Assembly (NCBI RefSeq): GCF_029051685.1
Contig: NZ_JAACFT010000051.1
Coordinates: forward strand, 1 to 47,145
Source of the DNA: Bradyrhizobium sp. CSA207
Lineage (GTDB): Bacteria; Pseudomonadota; Alphaproteobacteria; Rhizobiales; Xanthobacteraceae
Direction of reading: 5' to 3'
Length of the DNA stretch: 47,145 nt
Under the pieces are notes generated by a model. The model did not search any database and was not told the origin of the DNA. It worked only from the letters and a program-made list of their open reading frames with translations. Below are positions 8,350 to 17,316 of the stretch, one piece after another (the first letter of the stretch is position 1; the number at the start of each line of letters is the position of its first letter). The translations under genes were made by a program, and so were the position numbers.

Positions 8350-9867
8350 ATGGACCGGCCGGGAGTTGCCGTGGACTTGCGCGACGTGATGGTTCGCTTC
8401 GGCGACTTCACGGCCGTGAAAAGCATGAACCTCCAGGTGGGCGAGACTGAATTCGTTGCAGTGGTGGGGCCGACCGGCTGCGGGAAATCGACCATTCTCA
8501 ACACAGTCACCGGACTGCTGAAGCCCGCCGCGGGAGATGTTCGCATCTTCGGCAAGTCGCTTACGGGCCTGAACGATCAGTCCGGCTACATGCTGCAACA
8601 GGAAGGCTTGCTGCCCTGGAAGACGGCCCAGGACAATGTCGGCCTCAGGCTCGTGTTTCAGGGCAGCTCGATCGCGAAAGCGCGCGAGCAGGCAAAGCCC
8701 TGGCTCGCCAAGGTCGGATTGAAGGGATTCGAGGAGCGCTATCCGAATCAATTGTCCGGCGGCCAGCGCAAGCGCGTTGCGATGGCACAGACCCTAATCA
8801 TGGAGCCCAAGATCGTTCTCATGGATGAGCCGTTCTCCGCGCTGGACGTTCACACACGCCGCCTCATGCACCGCATCCTGCTCGACCTCTGGCAGGCGGA
8901 CCGGCGCTCGCTCGTCTTCATCGCCCATGATCTCGATGAGGCGATCACGATGGCGGACCGCGTCGTTGTGGTTGCCGACGTCAGGATTACGCTGCCTCGT
9001 CCACGCGACGTTTCGGCGCTGCAGACCACCGACGAATTCGTCGCGCTCTATCGTGAAATTTGGTCGCTGCTCGGCGCCGAAGTGGAGAAAAGCTATGCCA
9101 CGCGGGGTAAGGTCGCTCTCACGCAGTTCGTCATCGTCCTTGGCGTGATCCTGATCTGGGAATTGGGCGTGCGGGCCGGACTGATCGATCCCTTCTTCTT
9201 TCCGGCACCGTCGACACTTGTCGTAAGGATCGGGGAGTGGATGTCGACGGCGGACTTTTGGACCGATGTTGGCATAACATTGCTGGAGACGGTCCTGTCG
9301 TTCCTGGTTGGTATCGGGATCGGCACAGCACTTGGTATTTGGCTGGGCCTAAGCCCCTTCGCTGCCGAAGTCGTTCAGCCCTTCATCAAGATGTTCAATG
9401 CGATCCCGCGCATCTTGCTTGGACCTATTTTCGTCATCTGGTTCGGATTGGGCCCCACCTCCAAGGTTGCGCTCGGCGTGACGCTGGTTCTGTTCGTCGC
9501 ATTCTTCAACACGTTCCAGGGCGTCCGCGAGGTCAATCCGGTCGTGCTGGCGAATGCCCGCCTCCTGCGTGCATCGAAGTCCTCCCTGCTACGGCACGTC
9601 TACCTGCCATCAGCCACGACCTGGATTCTGTCGAGCCTGCGGGTGTCCGTCGGCATGGCCGTTATGGGATCCGTAGTCGCCGAATATCTCGGCTCGTCCG
9701 CAGGATTGGGGCACTTAATTGCGCAGGCCGAAGGTGTCCTCGATGCGACCGGAGTGTTCGCAGGAATCATCGTCCTCTCCGCCTTCGTCGTTGCCCTCGA
9801 CGCCATCGTCGACCGCGCGGAAAAGCGGCTCCTCGTCTGGCGGCCGGCGCTTGCCCAGGAAAGCTGA
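8350..9867 (+). CDS. ABC transporter, ATPase and permease fused (nitrate/sulfonate/taurine type)
   Basis: A protein of 505 aa from ATG 8350 (GGAG 7 nt upstream). Residues 1-250 form an SsuB/TauB-like ATPase: Walker A GPTGCGKS (40-47), signature LSGGQ (135-139), Walker B IVLMDE (155-160), switch H193. Residues of about 255-505 form an SsuC/TauC-like permease with about six hydrophobic segments and an EAA-like loop near NARLLRASKSSLLRHVYLPS. These are normally two genes. The end of the ATPase is shortened: VVVVADVRITLPRPRDV lacks about a dozen residues usual there. The binding protein follows 33 nt downstream. The substrate is probably a small organic acid or anion, judged from the downstream enzymes. 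Confidence 0.85.
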   Translation: MDRPGVAVDLRDVMVRFGDFTAVKSMNLQVGETEFVAVVGPTGCGKSTILNTVTGLLKPAAGDVRIFGKSLTGLNDQSGYMLQQEGLLPWKTAQDNVGLRLVFQGSSIAKAREQAKPWLAKVGLKGFEERYPNQLSGGQRKRVAMAQTLIMEPKIVLMDEPFSALDVHTRRLMHRILLDLWQADRRSLVFIAHDLDEAITMADRVVVVADVRITLPRPRDVSALQTTDEFVALYREIWSLLGAEVEKSYATRGKVALTQFVIVLGVILIWELGVRAGLIDPFFFPAPSTLVVRIGEWMSTADFWTDVGITLLETVLSFLVGIGIGTALGIWLGLSPFAAEVVQPFIKMFNAIPRILLGPIFVIWFGLGPTSKVALGVTLVLFVAFFNTFQGVREVNPVVLANARLLRASKSSLLRHVYLPSATTWILSSLRVSVGMAVMGSVVAEYLGSSAGLGHLIAQAEGVLDATGVFAGIIVLSAFVVALDAIVDRAEKRLLVWRPALAQES

Positions 9868-9900
9868 TCGTACGCTCGCCCATCAATCATGGAGGTTCGC

Positions 9901-10923
9901 ATGCACGTTTCCATAAGACTGATGCCGGTCGTGGCGCTGGCCGCTTTCTCGGTCATTTCGGCGCACGCCACCGAGCCCGAGAAAACAAAATTGAAGATCA
10001 CCGTGGGGTCACAGATCCTGAACTATATGCCTCTCGAACTTGGCTTGAAGCTTGGCTCCTTTAGGGAAGAACGCCTTGACGTTACCGTCGAGAACTTCCA
10101 GGCTGGTGGCTCAAAGGCTCTGCAGGCCCTGATCGGCGGCTCCGTCGACGGGGCCATCGGCTTTTACGATCACACCATTCAGATGCAGGCGCAGGGCAAG
10201 CAAATTTCCTGCGTGTTCCTGCTCAATGACATTCCCGGCGTCCTGCTCGGTGTCCGCAGCGACCTCGCCGACAAGGTCAAAACCGGCGCCGACCTGAAGG
10301 GTCTCAGGCTCGGGATCACGGCGCCGGGGTCATCGACGGATACTATGGCGCGTTACTACATCAAGAAATCAGGATTGGGTCCACGCGATGTGAACATCAT
10401 TGCGGTCGGCAGCGGCGCACCGGGCATGGTGGCGCTTGAGGCCAAGAACGTCGATGCCCTGGTCTATTTCGATCCTATCGCGACGCTTCTCGCGCGCACG
10501 AAGAGCGCGACAGCGTTGTTCGATGCGCGCACGATCGAAGGCTCAAAGCAGGCCTTCGGCGGATCCTATCCGACCGCGTGTCTCTACCTCCAGCAGTCCT
10601 TCATCGACAGAAATCCCGAAACGGTCCAGCGCCTGGTCAACGCCTTGCTCAAAACTCACCGCTGGATCAACGCAACGCCGACGGAGCAGCTCGTCGATAC
10701 GATTCCTCCTGGTTACAAGACTGACAATCGCGAGGTGAACATCGAAATCATGAACGCGTCGAAAGCGCTGTTCTCGCCAACCGGGCAGATGGACATCGAG
10801 GCGGCCAAGGTCCCGCTAGCTGTCCTGAGCGACTTTGATCGAAGAATCGCTGCCGCAAAGATCGACCTGAGCAAAACCTTCACCAATCGCTTCGCGGAAC
10901 GCGCCGCGCAACAACTGAAATAG
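9901..10923 (+). CDS. ABC transporter substrate-binding protein (NMT1/SsuA family)
   Basis: A protein of 340 aa from ATG 9901, chosen because GGAGG lies just upstream; an in-frame ATG at 9889 overlaps that site. An N-terminal signal peptide (MHVSIRLMPVVALAAFSVIS, cleavage after AHA) implies periplasmic export. The mature part has the family's early motif ITVGSQILNYMPLELGLKLG and the GSVDGAIGFYDHTIQ region lining the cleft. Members bind sulfonates, nitrate, pyrimidine precursors or aromatic acids; the ligand cannot be read from sequence. It is the partner of the fused ATPase-permease upstream. Confidence 0.86.
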   Translation: MHVSIRLMPVVALAAFSVISAHATEPEKTKLKITVGSQILNYMPLELGLKLGSFREERLDVTVENFQAGGSKALQALIGGSVDGAIGFYDHTIQMQAQGKQISCVFLLNDIPGVLLGVRSDLADKVKTGADLKGLRLGITAPGSSTDTMARYYIKKSGLGPRDVNIIAVGSGAPGMVALEAKNVDALVYFDPIATLLARTKSATALFDARTIEGSKQAFGGSYPTACLYLQQSFIDRNPETVQRLVNALLKTHRWINATPTEQLVDTIPPGYKTDNREVNIEIMNASKALFSPTGQMDIEAAKVPLAVLSDFDRRIAAAKIDLSKTFTNRFAERAAQQLK

Positions 10924-10977
10924 CTGCCCGCAGACCAAGCCCTCACCTTCGGATCACCTAAAGGAAGGCTTTTTCAG

Positions 10978-12243
10978 ATGTCTCTGCCGCTAACCGGCAT
11001 CCGCGTCCTGGACCTGTCGAACGTACTGGCCGGTCCGTTCTGCGGTTATCATCTCGCGCGTCTTGGCGCGGAGGTCATCAAAGTCGAAAACCCAAACGGC
11101 GGCGATCTCGCGCGGCGCCTCGGCGCCGATCCGCAAAGAGCAGAACGCCTGCAGGGACTCTCCTTCGTCGCGGTGAACGCCGGCAAGCAATCCGTGGCGC
11201 TGGACTTGAAGTCGGAATCGGGCCGCGAGGTATTCCTGCGACTCGTCAAGGAAGCCGATGTGGTGCTCGAAAACTTCCGGCCGAAGGTAATGGAACGGCT
11301 TAGCCTGGGCTTTGATGTGCTCAGCAGGCAGAACCCGCGTCTCGTCTACTGCGCGATCTCCGGCTTTGGGCAGAGCGGACCGTGGTCCGCCCGTCCAGCC
11401 TATGACCAGATCGTCCAGGGTCTGTCTGGTGCCATGAGCGTCACCGGCGATACGGCCTCGGCTCCCCTGCGCACGGGCTTTCCGATCTCAGACACGATTG
11501 CGGGACTGACTGCTGCCTTTGCCATTGCCGCGGCTCTGGTCGAACAGCGGCATAGCGGCCGCGGTCGGTTCATCGACGTGTCCCTGCTCGAAGCCACCGT
11601 TGCAGCGATGGGATGGGTGGTCTCCAACCACCTCAACGCTGGTGTCGAGCCGCAGCCCATCGGCAACGAGAACTTCACCGCGGCTCCCTCCGGCACGTTC
11701 CGCACCGCAACAGGCCCACTGAACATTTCCGCCAACGAGCAGAAGCAGTACCAAGCCCTATGCGACCTGATTGGCCGACCGAACCTGAAGACGGATCCAC
11801 GCTTTGCTGGGCGCGAGATGCGCAAGGTCAATCGCGCAGCGCTGAACGCGGAGTTGAACAAGGCGTTGAGTTGCAAGCCCGCTGAAGAATGGGAGGCCCA
11901 AATGAATCTGGCTGGAGTCCCCGCAGGCTGCGTGCTGACGGTCTCGCAACTTTTGCAGCAGCCACAGCTCCTCGAGCGCGGATTCGTCGAGACTTTGGCC
12001 CCAGAACAAGACGGTGCGCAGCCGTTACGAATCACGCGGCCGGGGTTCCGGCTGGATGAGGAGTTTTCGGTGCCTTCACCACCTGCGACGCTCGGTGCAG
12101 ACACCGAGCGATGGCTGCAGCGGCTCGGCTATTCGTATGCGGAGGTTGAGCAACTGGTCTCAAGCCGGGCTGTCGGGACGCCAAAGCAACGAGAGGCTGA
12201 TTTCCTGCCCGTGCGCGTAGCCGCGGACGGACCGATATCATGA
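10978..12243 (+). CDS. Family III CoA-transferase (CaiB/BaiF/Frc)
   Basis: A protein of 421 aa, typical for the family, with ribosome site AAAGGAAGG upstream of ATG 10978. The N-terminal signature is LPLTGIRVLDLSNVLAGPFC, then GYHLARLGAEVIKVE. The catalytic aspartate is D172 in FPISDTIAG, aligned with Asp169 of formyl-CoA transferase. The enzyme moves CoA from a donor thioester to a free acid through an aspartyl-CoA intermediate. It is followed by a citrate-synthase-like protein, so the expected role is to activate the imported acid as its CoA ester before cleavage. Confidence 0.88.
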   Translation: MSLPLTGIRVLDLSNVLAGPFCGYHLARLGAEVIKVENPNGGDLARRLGADPQRAERLQGLSFVAVNAGKQSVALDLKSESGREVFLRLVKEADVVLENFRPKVMERLSLGFDVLSRQNPRLVYCAISGFGQSGPWSARPAYDQIVQGLSGAMSVTGDTASAPLRTGFPISDTIAGLTAAFAIAAALVEQRHSGRGRFIDVSLLEATVAAMGWVVSNHLNAGVEPQPIGNENFTAAPSGTFRTATGPLNISANEQKQYQALCDLIGRPNLKTDPRFAGREMRKVNRAALNAELNKALSCKPAEEWEAQMNLAGVPAGCVLTVSQLLQQPQLLERGFVETLAPEQDGAQPLRITRPGFRLDEEFSVPSPPATLGADTERWLQRLGYSYAEVEQLVSSRAVGTPKQREADFLPVRVAADGPIS

Positions 12244-12282
12244 TATCCGATGGCTTGCGGCGGTTGCCGATCGGCAGGTTGA

Positions 12283-13125
12283 ATGGACGAACCGGAAATG
12301 AACGAAGAAGAATTGCGACAGCAAGCGGCCCGTTGGTGGCGAACCTCCATCTGCGATATCGCGCCCGGTCGCATCGCCTATCGAGGCTATCCAATCGAAG
12401 AGTTGATAGGCCGGATTTCCTTTCCCGCCATGATCTGGCTGATGTTGCGCGGCGATCTGCCGACGCCAGCGCAGGAGCGGTTGCTGCAAGCTGCGCTGGT
12501 TGCGTCCGTTGACCATGGTCCGCACGCGCCCTCCATCGCAATTGCCCAGATGGCGGTGAGCTGCGGCCTGCCCCTGAACGGTGCCATGGCCTCGGCGATC
12601 AATACGCTCGATGACGTGCATGGCGGAGCAGGGGAGCAGGCTATCGAACTCTACGAAGATGTGCTGCGACGGCGCGAAGGGCGAGAGATCGAGCAGGCCG
12701 CTGGCGCCGCAATCGACCATTTCACCGCAACACGCAGCAAATATCTGCCGGGCTTCGGCCACCGGTTTCATCCAGTCGATCCGCGCGCGGCGCCGCTGTT
12801 GGCGCTGGTGGATGCCGCAGCCGACGAGGGCCGTGTCGGCGGCGATTATGCCAAGGCCGCTCGCGCGATCGAGCGCGTGATGCAACAGCGCAAGAGCAAA
12901 CTCATTCCGATGAACATTGATGGCGCGACCGCGGTCATCTACGGCGAGCTGGGCTTCGCCTCTCCGCTCGCGCGGGGGGTCTTCTGCTTGTCGCGCGCGG
13001 TCGGAATCCTAGCGCACGCCTGGGAGCAAGCTGGGCGCAAGGATCGCAACAAGGGCCCGATGCCCAAGCAGTTCGGCTACAACTACGAGGGCCAGCCGCG
13101 CCGCGGGCTGGAAGGCGCATCATGA
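12283..13125 (+). CDS. Short citrate-synthase-like protein, probable citryl-CoA lyase-type C-C lyase
   Basis: A protein of 280 aa from ATG 12283 (a second in-frame ATG is at 12298). It has the citrate synthase fold motifs and the whole catalytic triad: DVHGGAG (H113), GFGHR (H160) and NIDGA (D213). VDHGPHAPS near residue 80 matches the ADHxxN/S block. Ordinary bacterial citrate synthases have about 430 residues; short versions like this are annotated as citryl-CoA lyases and often sit beside CoA-transferases. I infer cleavage of a hydroxyacyl-CoA to acetyl-CoA and an oxo acid, or the reverse. The stop overlaps the next gene's start (ATGATG), indicating translational coupling. Confidence 0.8.
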   Translation: MDEPEMNEEELRQQAARWWRTSICDIAPGRIAYRGYPIEELIGRISFPAMIWLMLRGDLPTPAQERLLQAALVASVDHGPHAPSIAIAQMAVSCGLPLNGAMASAINTLDDVHGGAGEQAIELYEDVLRRREGREIEQAAGAAIDHFTATRSKYLPGFGHRFHPVDPRAAPLLALVDAAADEGRVGGDYAKAARAIERVMQQRKSKLIPMNIDGATAVIYGELGFASPLARGVFCLSRAVGILAHAWEQAGRKDRNKGPMPKQFGYNYEGQPRRGLEGAS

Positions 13126-13989
13126 TGTATCTCGAAAAGCCGCCCAAGCTGATTGAGACCCGCATGTTCTCGTCGATGCCGCCGGAGTTTCGTCGCCCGG
13201 GTGTTTCCTCGGAATGGGCAGACGCGAACCGCGGGGGACATCCAGTAGATTGTTTCATCGAGGGACCATCGTTTGACAAGTCCGGGAATCTCTATGTCGT
13301 CGACATCCCCTTCGGCCGCATTTTACGGATTTCACCGGATCGCGCCTGGTCTCTGATCATCGAATATAGCGGCGGCCTAATGGACTGAAGATCGCGCCGG
13401 ATGGCCGGATATTGGTCGCCGACTACATGAACGGCCTCATGGAACTCGATCCGCAGCGGGTACTATCAGGCCCTTTCTGGGGCACCGCAATTCCGAGTCC
13501 TTCAGAGGCTGCAACGACCTGCATATCGCGACCAACGGCGACATCTATTTCACCGATCAGGGGCAAACTGGATTGCACGATCCGACCGGCCGAGGTTGCT
13601 TGATTTCCAACGGGCCGAGTCCGAACGGCCTGGTGCTCAGTCCGGACGAGACCGTGTTGTTCGTTGCAATGACGCGCGACAACAGCGTCTGGCGCGTGCC
13701 GCTGATGCGTGACGGCGGGGTTGCGAAGGTGGGACGCTTCAGCTTGTTCTTCGGGACGAGCGGTCCTGACGGACTGACGATGGATCAAAAAGGGCGGCTC
13801 TTTGTCGCGGATGCCTCCCTTGGCCAGGTCTTCGTCATGGCGCCGAACGGCGAAACGATCGCCCGCATCAAGTCCTGCGCTGGGGTGACCTGCACGAACC
13901 TCGTATTGTAGGCGGCAAACGGCACATTGCTCATTACGGAATCCTCTACCGGATCAGTGTTGATGGCTGATCTCGCTCACCTTCCTTGA
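13122..13989 (+). pseudogene. SMP-30/gluconolactonase-like protein, broken
   Basis: It starts at ATG 13122 or 13125, coupled to the lyase gene. The first frame reads GPSFDKSGNLYVVDIPFGRI and ends at a TGA (13386-13388). A one-base loss near 13375 restores GLKIAPDGRILVADYMNGLM, a second shift near 13480 restores CNDLHIATNGDIYFTDQGQT and PDETVLFVAMTRDNSVWRVP, and a TAG at 13909-13911 interrupts before AANGTLLITESSTGSVLMA. The repeated D-G/N-x-[IL]-[YV]-[VF]-[TA]-D units are beta-propeller blades of the SMP-30/LRE family (sugar-acid lactonases). Three lesions make it non-functional. Confidence 0.8.
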
Positions 13990-14052
13990 ACGTTCGCCAG
14001 CAGGAGTGACAAGGTCCTACCGAATTCTTTCACGACGGTCCGCCGAATTAAG

Positions 14053-14430
14053 ATGCAGGCTTTTAGCCGGGCAGGTCTCGGCTCGCGGTCCACGAGCCTT
14101 GAGAAGACCATCGTATCGCTTCGCACAATGAAGAACGATTTGATGGCTGATATTTTGAACGTTGCCGCCAAGAAGGTCGAAGAGGTAACCGCTCGCAGTG
14201 GGAGTAAACACCGCATCAGCGTCGAGGTTCTCGATCATGCTCGGCCGCGACGCACGCGTTGGAGCGTTCGTTTTGAGAACCAACAAGCCGCAGGATCTGC
14301 TGCTTTGAAAGATTTTACTGATAGCACGCTAGCCCAGGAGCGCTTTAACTCTGTGGAGCAGAGATCGCAGTACTGTCACAGCCTCTTGCGCGCGCGCAAT
14401 CCTGCAACCCGATATCCCCTCTCCTCGTAG
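14053..14430 (+). CDS. Hypothetical protein, doubtful
   Basis: The open frame includes MKNDLMADILNVAAKKVEEV and SGSKHRISVEVLDHARPRRT, which looks protein-like (amphipathic helix, then a basic strand) but matches no family I know. The end overlaps the GNAT gene on the other strand by 55 nt, and no clear ribosome site is visible. It may be a remnant; the likeliest start would be the in-frame ATG at about 14128 rather than 14053. Confidence 0.25.
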   Translation: MQAFSRAGLGSRSTSLEKTIVSLRTMKNDLMADILNVAAKKVEEVTARSGSKHRISVEVLDHARPRRTRWSVRFENQQAAGSAALKDFTDSTLAQERFNSVEQRSQYCHSLLRARNPATRYPLSS

Positions 14431-14891
14431 AAACGGCGTACCCGTTCTAAGGCCGGATAGCCATCCGGAGGCAACGTAACCTCAATCATCTGCCAGCCTC
14501 GGCGCTTCGCCTCCGAATGTACCGCATCGAGCAGATGCCGACCGTGGTGAGAGCTTCGGAAATCGCGAGAAATCCATAGCTCCTGAAGCACACCGTACGC
14601 TCCGGCTGCTCTCACGGCCTGAACGGCCGAGACGGTAGCGACCCCTACAATCTGCCCCGTGGCTTGTTCCTCGATGACAAAAATGAAGCCGTCTTCGGGA
14701 TCCCGAATCAGGCGCAACGCTGCCTGCTTCGTGCCTTCAAGGCTGAACTCTGGTCCGGGGCCACCTAATTCAGAAAGTAGCTTTTCGACCGCTTCTGCGA
14801 TCGCGTTCTCATCTCCTGGCAGGCCTTTGCGCAAAGCCATGCCCCCGTGGGGCAGGCCTTGCGCTTCAGCGCGAACCCGAACACCCGTCAC
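14376..14891 (-). CDS. GNAT-family N-acetyltransferase
   Basis: A protein of 171 aa from a GTG at 14891 with GAGGGA upstream; an internal ATG (MALRKGLPGDENAIAEAVEK) is an alternative start. The GNAT core is visible: IFVIEEQATGQIVGVATVS (strands 2-4), LQELWISRDFRSSHHGRHLL (motif A, with the acetyl-CoA pyrophosphate loop Q/R-x-x-G-x-G/A in the form RSSHHGRHL) and YPALERVRRFYEERGYRVAG (motif B). Such enzymes transfer acetyl from acetyl-CoA to an amine; the substrate is unknown. It has no operon partner. Confidence 0.82.
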   Translation of the reverse strand: MTGVRVRAEAQGLPHGGMALRKGLPGDENAIAEAVEKLLSELGGPGPEFSLEGTKQAALRLIRDPEDGFIFVIEEQATGQIVGVATVSAVQAVRAAGAYGVLQELWISRDFRSSHHGRHLLDAVHSEAKRRGWQMIEVTLPPDGYPALERVRRFYEERGYRVAGLRARKRL

Positions 14892-15486
14892 GTTAGTCCC
14901 TCGTGAAGAAATCCAGACTCAGGAGGATACAGAAAACGCAACTGAGAGCAACTATCAAGCTCGGTAGGGAATAGGACGTCCGCACTCGCTATAAGCAACA
15001 GAGGTGAGGTAATTGCAAGCTGTTGCCGTTCTCAGAATCGACTGCGGCTTGACCAGCTGCGAACTCATGATGGACTTCCTTCGATTGGAAACAAATCCAC
15101 CAGACGGCACATTCGCGCGTGGGCAGGCCGGCCATGCCAGATCAAACATTCGTAAGAGTGATTGCCGATCGTCACTCACGAGCTACTTCATTCAGTAGTA
15201 GATCTTGCACCATGATGATCGCCGCGCCGTAGGGCGCATCAGCTCGGCGCGTCCGAACGTGAGAGTTCCCACACTCGCGTGCGTTACTCGTACAAAGTTG
15301 CGCGAAGCGCGACAGGTATCATAAGCGTGCGCCCGACAAAATCGTCTGAACAACATCGCGAAAGAATTTGCACGCTAATGCACTATCTTAAGCTTACCTC
15401 GAAGAATCGAAAGATATTGGGAAGCACGGCTTGTTTGGACCTCCGCTCCTCGTTTAAGGGACCGTCACGGAGCGGGAGTGGTTGCG
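14892..15486. other. Gene-poor stretch upstream of the EAL gene
   Basis: Short frames occur on both strands (for example reverse 15179-14955) without family resemblance or convincing start sites. No -24/-12 element with a NifA box was found here. The promoter of the EAL gene presumably lies near the right end. Confidence 0.4.
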
Positions 15487-16701
15487 ATGGAGCATGGGCA
15501 GGCCGAACTGGTCGGAGGGAAACCTGTAATCTTCGGACAGCGTAAGGTGCGGCCGCGAGCGTGCGTGGCCGTCGGCAAGCGGCATCTGCGCGCCTTTCTA
15601 CGGGATGTGCTGGAGGATATGGGGTTTGTTATCTGCGAATGCAGGACTGCTGACGAGCTGCCGCACGTACTTTGCACTGAGTTCCCTGATCTGATCCTGC
15701 TCGGCATTGGCTCGGATCGCATCGAGCCTGGACGATTGCTCGAGATACTCGTACGCGAAGAATTTGCAGGCAGAGTGCTGGTGTTCGGCGCCCGCGAGTC
15801 GATCGTCGTGACGGCAGTGCAGCAGGTTGGTGGGGAATATGGACTTGCTATGCTGCCGCCGCTGAGAACGCCGTTTGCAGCCGAGACGCTGCGCGATCGG
15901 GTCGCCATGCTCTTGCCCAGAGAGCCGGCGCCCCGACCCGCGGTCCATGTCGGAGAAGCCTTACACGCCGGCTGGCTTGAGCTCTGGTATGAGCCGACGT
16001 TTGACGCGTGTACCCTCAGCCGCCGGGGTGCCGAGGCGCTTGTGCGAATGCGGCACCCGACCTGGGGCGTTGTTCCACCGGCCTATTTCATCTCGGAGCC
16101 TCACGATCCACATTTTAGGGAGTTGTCGCAGTTCGTGATCGACCGCGCGATCAAAGATTGGCAGTATCTTCTGGAGCAGCAAACTTCGATCGATCTCTCC
16201 ATCAATCTCCCGGCAGCATTCCTGATTGACCCGCAGGCGGTACGCGATCTTTGTCAACGCATGCCGTCGCACCCCGCTTTCGGCGGCTTGACGATCGAAA
16301 TCGAGAGCGAGGAAGCCATCCAGAACCTAGATCTCCTGATCGAGGTCGCGCGTGAGGTTCGCTTTCACAACATTGGCCTTGCAATCGAAAATGTCGGCGA
16401 CAATTGGCCGCAGCTGATGGGGGTGGAGAAATTCCCGTTCATGAAATTGAAAGTGGACCGGCAGTACGTCGCCGGTTGCGGAAATGGGCCCCTGAAGCGA
16501 ACGGTGTGCCGCCATATCGTCGATCTAGCCAATGAATACAGTGTGCGCACCGTCGCCGAAGGTGTGGAGAGCCATGCCGACCTGATCGCTGTGACCGAAC
16601 TCGGCTTCGACCTTGCGCAGGGCCACCTGTTCGGAAAGGCAATGCCGCTGAAGCAATTTGCACAGTCATCTTTCAGCACTGCTCCACTTCTTCCAAAATA
16701 G
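15487..16701 (+). CDS. Receiver-like plus degenerate EAL-domain protein
   Basis: A protein of 404 aa from ATG 15487 (GGGAG 8 nt upstream; a GTG at 15478 is in frame). Residues of about 25-125 resemble a response-regulator receiver (D68 in FPDLILLG as the possible acceptor). Residues of about 155-400 form an EAL domain, the fold of c-di-GMP phosphodiesterases. E183-A-L, N240, E271, K322 and E358 (TVAEGVES) are present. The metal-binding D-D pair of the usual DDFGTGYSSL motif is replaced by E301-N302 (ENVGDNWPQL). I infer a c-di-GMP or protein-binding role rather than hydrolysis. The location is cytoplasmic; no membrane segments are seen. Confidence 0.8.
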   Translation: MEHGQAELVGGKPVIFGQRKVRPRACVAVGKRHLRAFLRDVLEDMGFVICECRTADELPHVLCTEFPDLILLGIGSDRIEPGRLLEILVREEFAGRVLVFGARESIVVTAVQQVGGEYGLAMLPPLRTPFAAETLRDRVAMLLPREPAPRPAVHVGEALHAGWLELWYEPTFDACTLSRRGAEALVRMRHPTWGVVPPAYFISEPHDPHFRELSQFVIDRAIKDWQYLLEQQTSIDLSINLPAAFLIDPQAVRDLCQRMPSHPAFGGLTIEIESEEAIQNLDLLIEVAREVRFHNIGLAIENVGDNWPQLMGVEKFPFMKLKVDRQYVAGCGNGPLKRTVCRHIVDLANEYSVRTVAEGVESHADLIAVTELGFDLAQGHLFGKAMPLKQFAQSSFSTAPLLPK

Positions 16702-17181
16702 TTGCATGAGGAGTGGCTGAGCACAGTCAAGCAAAACGTAGCAGCGCTCGCCCACACCGCCATGCTTACTCGGCACCAGGCATGAGGCTGACTGCAATTC
16801 TCGGTCAGTTTGCAAAGCCAGTGTCGCTCGTCCCGGCGCGACTTCATTTCCCTCCGAAGCGACGCCGAAGCTTATTGTAGCACAAATCCGTTTTGGCAAG
16901 CCTCCAGCGAGTCAATCCGCGGAGGTAACGTTGCAGCCATGAGCGAGGCTTGCACAAAACCTCCAGTCAGGGCGTGTGCCGGAGGTTTGCCGAGATCCGG
17001 CGTAGACGTGCGTCGGCTCGCGGCTTTTAGTCGCGGCGCCGGTTTCGGAATCGTCGAGCGTCGCTTGGCCCCGCGCTGCCGTGCCGGACAAACCGACGGA
17101 AGCTCGCAGCGCTCGAGTCGCGACTGGCTCTCGGAGTAGGGCCCGAGGGCTCTCATAGCTTGAAATTGAAGCGGCCTGTTG
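16702..17181. other. Gene-poor stretch between EAL gene and ferredoxin promoter
   Basis: Frames on both strands are short and unlike known proteins. No hairpin-plus-T-run terminator for the EAL gene was found. Confidence 0.4.
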
Positions 17182-17274
17182 TGTCGCAGGTGCAACATGG
17201 TCTCAGACCCGGGACAGCACAATTGCGCAAATTGCCCGCCATTGAGCGCGTCTGTGTTTGGCACGGCATTTGAA
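17182..17274 (+). promoter_or_regulatory. NifA upstream box plus sigma-54 promoter of the ferredoxin gene
   Basis: A perfect NifA-type site, TGT-CGCAGGTGCA-ACA, lies at 17182-17197. A -24/-12 element, TGGCACGGCATTTGAA, follows at 17259-17274, about 62 bp downstream; the consensus is TGGCAC-N5-TTGCA, and only the -12 GC is altered to GA. The ferredoxin ATG is 43 nt further on. The spacing fits NifA-dependent, RpoN-dependent transcription under low oxygen in nodules. Confidence 0.7.
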
Positions 17275-17316
17275 GGGGATCGCCAATGGCATCGCTCGCC
17301 TAAGGAGTCGGAAGGC

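Noticed and set aside
14955..15179. 74-codon reverse frame upstream of the EAL gene
   Set aside because: No ribosome site, no family resemblance, and an equally long frame on the other strand.
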